Assembly (NCBI GenBank): GCA_963991985.1
Contig: CAXDRX010000019.1
Location: 1-27,389, forward strand
Direction of reading: 5' to 3'
DNA: 27,389 bases
Source: MED-G17 sp963991985
GTDB taxonomy: Bacteria > Bacteroidota > Bacteroidia > NS11-12g > UBA9320
Shown one piece after another: positions 22,877 to 27,389 of the stretch (its first letter is position 1; every line of letters starts with the position of its first letter). The position numbers were made by a program, and so were the translations under genes. Below the pieces are notes generated by a model that was given only the letters and a program-made list of their open reading frames with translations, ran no database searches and was not told the origin of the DNA.

Positions 22877-25228
22877 ATGAAAATCGCATTAAATTGGTTG
22901 AGAGATTATATTAGCCTTGATGGGGTAGAGCTTGAAAATATGCTAGAAAAGCTTTCCGATTCTGGTTTGGAAGTTGAGGGAGTAGAAAAATATCAAAACT
23001 ATGAAGGCGGCTTCGAAGGTTTATTCGTTGGTGAAGTTATTTCGTGTGTGAAACATCCAAATGCCGATAAACTTAAAATCACAAATGTCGAAATTGGAGC
23101 CAATAGCAAACTTCAAATTATTTGTGGAGCTGATAATGTCCGTTTAGGTCAGAAAGTTGTTGTTGCCACAGTAGGAACCAAATTATTTCCATTTAAAAAA
23201 GAGCCTTTCACAATAAGAAAAAGCAAAATACGTGGCGAAATTTCAGAAGGAATGTTGTGTGCCGAGGATGAAATTGGCTTGAGCGAAAACCACCGTGGAA
23301 TTATCGAACTTGACAATCAAACAAAAATAGGGATGCCACTATCTGAATTGTTTGAAAATTATGATGATACAGTGTTTGAAATAGGAATTACTCCAAATCG
23401 TGCAGATGCAATAAGTCATTATGGAGTGGCCCGAGACCTCAAGGCGCTTTTCCACAAACCCATCTGCTTTCCCAAAAACGATGAATGGAAGCCTGAATTT
23501 AAAAGTCAAATTCAAATAGACCTGCAAGATCAGCAAGGATGCCCCAGATATTGTGGTATAGAAATACGAAATGTCCGCATTGAAGAATCGAGCAAATGGA
23601 TGCAAAATAGATTAAAATCGATAGGGTTAAGCCCAATCAATAATGTTGTGGACATCACCAACTATGTAATGCACAGTATTGGTCAGCCTTTGCATGCTTT
23701 TGATGTCGACCGGGTGAGTGGAAAAAAAATTATTGTTCGAAACGCAAAAGAGAACGAACAAATTACGACACTTGATGGTCAGAATCGAAAACTAAAATTG
23801 CATCATCTTGCGATCTGTGATCATGAAAAACCGATGGCCATTGCAGGGGTTTTTGGAGGACAAAAATCGGGCGTAAACCCCAAAACATCCAGCATATTCA
23901 TTGAGAGCGCCTTCTTCAACGCAAGTAAAATTAGAAAATCTGCCAAAGAAAATGGCTTAAATACAGATGCATCTTTTCGTTACGAAAGAGGAACCGATCC
24001 CAATATTACAACCAGAGCTTTGCAAATGGCAGTTCAACTACTTCAAAAAAGTCAACCTGAAATTTCATATAGTCAACTTTTAGACATTTACCCGCAACCA
24101 ATAATGCCCCGGAAGGTAGAGCTCAAGCCATCAAAACTTAATCGTATTGCAGGAATAGAAATTGCAAAAACTAAGGCAATATCAATCCTTCATCATTTGG
24201 AAATGAAAGTTGAAGAAAAAGAAAAAGACCAATTGATAGTAGAAATACCTCCCTATCGAGTAGATGTGACTAGAGACATTGATTTGATAGAAGAGATTTT
24301 GAGAATCTTTGGGTTCAACAATGTTCCGATTCCAAGTAAGAGCCTACAAAGTATTGGCAATTTTAGCAACTCATTGGCTAATGACCTTAAGGAAAAAGTG
24401 TCCAATTGTCTTAATGATTTGGGTTTTCATGAGTTGATTACCAACTCGATGGAGAATGAACATTTCTATGACAAATCTGAAAAGGAAAATCTCGTAAGAA
24501 TGCTCAATCCTTTGAGTAAAAATACAAGTATCATGCGAATGACTTTACTACATTCCGCCCTTCATTGTGTAGCGTACAATAAAAACAGACAAGAAAACAA
24601 CTTGAAATTTTTTGAGTTTGGAAAAATATATTGGCAGGAAAAGGGAAAATTTCATGAGAGAAATCAATTGATTGTTTTGTGCACGGGGACAGAGTATCCC
24701 AGGCAATGGAAGAAGGGCAGTCAGAAAATAGATGCTTACTTTCTATCGGGCATATTGAAGACTTTAAATCAAAAAATAGGCCTTCGTATGGATGAAGATA
24801 GATTGTTGAGAGAGGTAAAAAAAGTAGACCCAAAATTTCTCAAAATGCATGAAATCAAAGATGAAATTTTTTATGCTGAAATCAATTGGGAGGAATGGGT
24901 AGAAAAGAGCAAAAATGCAAAAATAAAAATCCAGAAGGTATCCAAATTTCCCAAAGTAAATAGAGATTTGGCCCTGGTAGTGGATGATCAATGTTCCTAT
25001 TTTGAGCTCAAAAAAGCAGCGGAAAAACTTCTACCAAAAACACTAACAAACGTTACGCTTTTTGATGTTTACCGTGGGAACTCATTGCCCAATGATAAGC
25101 ATTCCTTGGGCTTAAGTTTTACCTTTCACGAAGCCAAAAAAACAATGGAAGAAAAAGAAATTGAAGAAATAATGGAAAGTTTAATCAAAATGTATGAAGA
25201 CAAATTTGGAGCTGAAATAAGAATTTAA
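22877..25228 (+). CDS. pheT: Phenylalanyl-tRNA synthetase beta subunit
   Basis: 783 residues, near the usual length. Domains in order: an N-terminal segment MKIALNWLRDYI, the EMAP II-like tRNA-binding domain (about 40-150: VGEVISCVKHPNADKLKI, ICGADNVR), B3/4 editing domain (about 210-395, NVVDITNYVMHSIGQPLHAFD, TDASFRYERGTDP), B5 domain (about 400-475), the catalytic-like core, and a ferredoxin-fold anticodon-binding domain (about 690-783, VSKFPKVNRDLALVVDD). It pairs with PheS, whose gene is not in the window. TACCTTCG at 22852-22859 and TTTG just after it are possible promoter boxes. The next gene starts 3 bases downstream. Confidence 0.96.
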   Translation: MKIALNWLRDYISLDGVELENMLEKLSDSGLEVEGVEKYQNYEGGFEGLFVGEVISCVKHPNADKLKITNVEIGANSKLQIICGADNVRLGQKVVVATVGTKLFPFKKEPFTIRKSKIRGEISEGMLCAEDEIGLSENHRGIIELDNQTKIGMPLSELFENYDDTVFEIGITPNRADAISHYGVARDLKALFHKPICFPKNDEWKPEFKSQIQIDLQDQQGCPRYCGIEIRNVRIEESSKWMQNRLKSIGLSPINNVVDITNYVMHSIGQPLHAFDVDRVSGKKIIVRNAKENEQITTLDGQNRKLKLHHLAICDHEKPMAIAGVFGGQKSGVNPKTSSIFIESAFFNASKIRKSAKENGLNTDASFRYERGTDPNITTRALQMAVQLLQKSQPEISYSQLLDIYPQPIMPRKVELKPSKLNRIAGIEIAKTKAISILHHLEMKVEEKEKDQLIVEIPPYRVDVTRDIDLIEEILRIFGFNNVPIPSKSLQSIGNFSNSLANDLKEKVSNCLNDLGFHELITNSMENEHFYDKSEKENLVRMLNPLSKNTSIMRMTLLHSALHCVAYNKNRQENNLKFFEFGKIYWQEKGKFHERNQLIVLCTGTEYPRQWKKGSQKIDAYFLSGILKTLNQKIGLRMDEDRLLREVKKVDPKFLKMHEIKDEIFYAEINWEEWVEKSKNAKIKIQKVSKFPKVNRDLALVVDDQCSYFELKKAAEKLLPKTLTNVTLFDVYRGNSLPNDKHSLGLSFTFHEAKKTMEEKEIEEIMESLIKMYEDKFGAEIRI

Positions 25229-25231
25229 AAA

Positions 25232-25510
25232 ATGAAAAATGCGATTGAACAATTAGAAAGTATCCAGCAAGATATTCTAAAGCTCATTGAAGCCAAAAAA
25301 AAACTGGTGAACCAAAACATTGCCCTTCGAGAGAAACTGGATAAATTAAATAACGAAGATTCAAAATTAAAAAATACCAAAGAGCAAAATAAAAATCATA
25401 ACATTGCAGAAGGACATTCATCATCGACTAAAACCGCGGAGAAAATTGACCAACAAATTGATCTTCTGGTGAAGCGAATAGATAAATGTCTTTACTTATT
25501 GGATGAGTAA
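25232..25510 (+). CDS. Small coiled-coil protein between pheT and zapA
   Basis: 92 residues. The first 45 residues form a heptad-patterned coiled coil (IEQLESIQQDILKLIEAKKK, VNQNIALREKLDKL), then a polar linker (KNHNIAEGHSSSTK) and a second short helix (IDQQIDLLVKRIDKCLYLLDE). No enzyme motif. The position is conserved in Bacteroidota, and the reading frame overlaps zapA by 8 bases (ATGAGTAA), so they are co-translated. A ZapB-like partner of ZapA at the division ring is a reasonable guess from size, coiled coil and neighbourhood, but sequence similarity to ZapB is not evident. Confidence 0.75.
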   Translation: MKNAIEQLESIQQDILKLIEAKKKLVNQNIALREKLDKLNNEDSKLKNTKEQNKNHNIAEGHSSSTKTAEKIDQQIDLLVKRIDKCLYLLDE

Positions 25511-25808
25511 AATAGACGTGGACGAAGAGATTTCAATAAAAATTAGCATTGAAGACCGGAGCTACCCCTTGCGAATAGAATCTTCGCAAAAGCAGCTTAT
25601 ATTAGAAGCGGCTAAGACAATCAATGAAAAGTCTAAATTTTACAGGGAAAATTTCTCTGTAAAAGATCTTCAAGATTGCTTGGCGATGGTCGCTCTTGAA
25701 TTTGCAACAACCCAAGCTTCAGATTTGCCTGAAAATATGGGAGAAAAAAATGAGCTTAACCGTAAAATTCAAGACATTCAATCATTATTAATTGAAGCCC
25801 TTTCCTAA
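25503..25808 (+). CDS. zapA: Cell division protein ZapA
   Basis: 101 residues. The N-terminal beta hairpin domain ISIKISIEDRSYPLRIESSQ carries the ZapA signature, with basic and aromatic residues that contact FtsZ. It is followed by EAAKTINEKSKFYRENF and a long helix (DCLAMVALEFATTQASD) that makes the coiled-coil dimer or tetramer. ZapA bundles FtsZ filaments at midcell. Overlaps the coiled-coil gene by 8 bases and precedes rny by 19 bases, in the order pheT, coiled coil, zapA, rny. Confidence 0.9.
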   Translation: MSKIDVDEEISIKISIEDRSYPLRIESSQKQLILEAAKTINEKSKFYRENFSVKDLQDCLAMVALEFATTQASDLPENMGEKNELNRKIQDIQSLLIEALS

Positions 25809-25827
25809 ACGCTAAAAATATTTAGAA

Positions 25828-27369
25828 ATGAGTGTATTAGTGATAATCTTATCCGTCACAGCCGGGATAGCTATCGGCGGATTGTTGGCCATGACCTTGA
25901 GGAATGGCGTAAGTGAAAAAAAAGCAAAAAAAATCTTAGAGGATGCCGAAAAAGAGGCATCTTCAATGAAAAGACAAAAGGAATTGGAAGCCAAAGAACA
26001 TTTTATGAAGCTCAAAAGTGAGCACAATGACAATGTGAGGGGCACAAGAAATGAGCTAAAGGAAAAAGAAGCAGACCTGAGAAGAAAAGAACAGAGCATA
26101 AACGACAAGAATGCAAATCTTGACAAAAAACTCAATGATGTGGAACGCAGCAAGCAAGAACTTAAAACCCAAACGGCAGCAATTCGTGAAAAAAAGAATC
26201 AGATTGAGCAAAGCCAAAAAGAGTATATCAAAAAGCTAGAATCTGTAGCCAATATATCTTCGGAAGATGCAAAAAATGAAATGATTGAGACCATCAAAAA
26301 AGAAGCACACACGGATTCTTTGGTTTATGTAAAACAGATTGTAGATGAGGCAAAGCTCACTGCATCTAAGGAAGCCAAAAGAATGATACTTCAAACCATT
26401 CAGCGAACTGCTGCTGAACAAGCCATTGAAAATACGGTGACCGTCTTTAATATCGATAGCGATGAAGTAAAAGGAAGGATTATTGGAAGAGAAGGTAGAA
26501 ATATAAGGGCGCTAGAGGCTGCCACAGGAATAGAATTAATTGTAGATGACACACCTGAGGCAATTATTTTTTCGGGTTTTGATCCAGTTAGAAGAGAAAT
26601 TGCTAGACTTTCTTTGCACCGCCTTATTTCAGATGGACGAATACATCCTGCCCGAATAGAAGAAGTAGTGAACAAAACAAAAAAAGAACTCGAGGAACAA
26701 ATCTTAGAATATGGCCAAAAAGCAGTAATTGAACTGGGAATTAATGGGCTTCATCCGCAACTTATCAGAATGGTTGGGAGAATGAGGTATCGGTCGAGTT
26801 ACGGACAAAACCTGCTACAACATAGCAAGGAGGTAGCCAGATTGTGCAGTACCATGGCGGCAGAGTTTGGTTTGGATGCAAAATTGGCCAAAAGAGGAGG
26901 TTTGCTTCATGACATTGGGAAAGTCCCTGAAGAAGATGAGGAAATGCCACACGCATTATTGGGCATGAAACTTTGTGAAAAATATGGTGAAAATCCTGAA
27001 GTATGCAATGCAGTTGGAGCACACCACGATGAAATAGAAATGACAGGATTACTTTCCCCCATTGTACAGGCATGTGACGCCATTTCTGGATCAAGACCAG
27101 GCGCCCGAAGAGAAGACTCAGAGGCATATTTAAAAAGACTGCAAGATCTGGAAAAGGCAGCTTTGAGCTTTGAAGGGGTTGAAAAAGCCTATGCCATACA
27201 GGCTGGAAGAGAGTTACGTGTAATCGTTGATAGTGACTCCCTTGATGACAAGAAGGCAGATTTACTTTCTTTGGATTTGTCTCAGAAAATAATGAAGGAA
27301 ATGATATATCCGGGGCAAATAAAGGTTACGGTTATCCGTGAAAGAAGGGCGGTAAATTTTGCTAAATAA
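25828..27369 (+). CDS. rny: Ribonuclease Y
   Basis: 513 residues. N-terminal membrane anchor at about 2-24 (VLVIILSVTAGIAIGGLLAM), then a charged coiled coil at about 28-145, a KH domain with VKGRIIGREGRNIRALE (about 214-230), and an HD domain where His361 and Asp362 (LLHDIGKV) form the metal site and HH at 399-400 adds ligands. The sequence ends normally with RAVNFAK. It cleaves mRNA endonucleolytically at the inner membrane. It sits 19 bases after zapA in the same direction and ends 20 bases before the window edge. A link to RicT is noted separately. Confidence 0.96.
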   Translation: MSVLVIILSVTAGIAIGGLLAMTLRNGVSEKKAKKILEDAEKEASSMKRQKELEAKEHFMKLKSEHNDNVRGTRNELKEKEADLRRKEQSINDKNANLDKKLNDVERSKQELKTQTAAIREKKNQIEQSQKEYIKKLESVANISSEDAKNEMIETIKKEAHTDSLVYVKQIVDEAKLTASKEAKRMILQTIQRTAAEQAIENTVTVFNIDSDEVKGRIIGREGRNIRALEAATGIELIVDDTPEAIIFSGFDPVRREIARLSLHRLISDGRIHPARIEEVVNKTKKELEEQILEYGQKAVIELGINGLHPQLIRMVGRMRYRSSYGQNLLQHSKEVARLCSTMAAEFGLDAKLAKRGGLLHDIGKVPEEDEEMPHALLGMKLCEKYGENPEVCNAVGAHHDEIEMTGLLSPIVQACDAISGSRPGARREDSEAYLKRLQDLEKAALSFEGVEKAYAIQAGRELRVIVDSDSLDDKKADLLSLDLSQKIMKEMIYPGQIKVTVIRERRAVNFAK

Positions 27370-27389
27370 GTTGAAGAATTTGTTCGGCT

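Noticed and set aside
25809..25827. 6S RNA gene next to zapA, as in gamma-proteobacteria
   Set aside because: Only 19 bases separate zapA and rny, far too short for a structured RNA.

Overview
This is an AT-rich window from a bacterium of the phylum Bacteroidota. The evidence is a type IX secretion C-terminal domain at 150-929, lipoproteins with an acidic surface-export motif after the lipobox, a RicT/PSP1 protein with the Bacteroidota-type cysteine-rich N terminus, the neighbourhoods adk-obgE and pheT-(coiled coil)-zapA-rny, an almost complete lack of Shine-Dalgarno sequences, and several -7 boxes of the form TAnnTTTG. A finer placement (for example Saprospiria) cannot be settled from sequence reading alone.

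Layout. (1) 1-4308 is an accessory, envelope-directed region. It holds a T9SS-sorted secreted protein, a small secreted repeat protein that looks like the septoil-knot (DUF6150) family, a divergent pair of paralogous thioredoxin-like surface lipoproteins (one CWNC, one CAPC), and an orphan Asn-rich lipoprotein. Two strong hairpin terminators close the paralogue pair. (2) 4329-7879 holds single genes on both strands: a bestrophin-type channel, a TPMT-family methyltransferase, an outer-membrane barrel protein, apaG and recR. (3) 8071-10814 is a two-gene accessory insert between recR and ricT. It encodes a 459-residue hydrophilic, Gly/His-rich protein without signal peptide and, 20 bp downstream, a 447-residue lipoprotein. 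The first has an N-terminal segment reminiscent of cargo of extracellular contractile injection systems (eCIS). Together they could be a toxin/effector and immunity pair, which makes this the best candidate here for an undescribed system. (4) 10811-13221 (minus) is ricT with holB, a conserved housekeeping pair. (5) 13232-21240 is a surface polysaccharide cluster: YfhO-family membrane protein, WlbA/WbpB-type sugar dehydrogenase and PIG-L deacetylase joined by ATGA overlaps, then on the minus strand a GT4 glycosyltransferase and an overlapping propeller-like protein, then a MOP-family flippase. (6) 21251-27369 is a core housekeeping run: adk, obgE, pheT, a small coiled-coil gene, zapA and rny.

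How the parts fit. The polysaccharide cluster supplies nucleotide-sugar modification, glycosyl transfer and membrane translocation for a cell-surface glycan. The housekeeping run joins nucleotide metabolism, ribosome assembly, tRNA charging, septum formation and mRNA decay. RicT and RNase Y, which work together in Bacillus, both lie in this window but in separate transcription units. Genes are tightly packed: no gap exceeds about 250 bp, and three convergent gene pairs overlap at their stop codons. No tRNA, rRNA, CRISPR array, transposase or integrase was seen.
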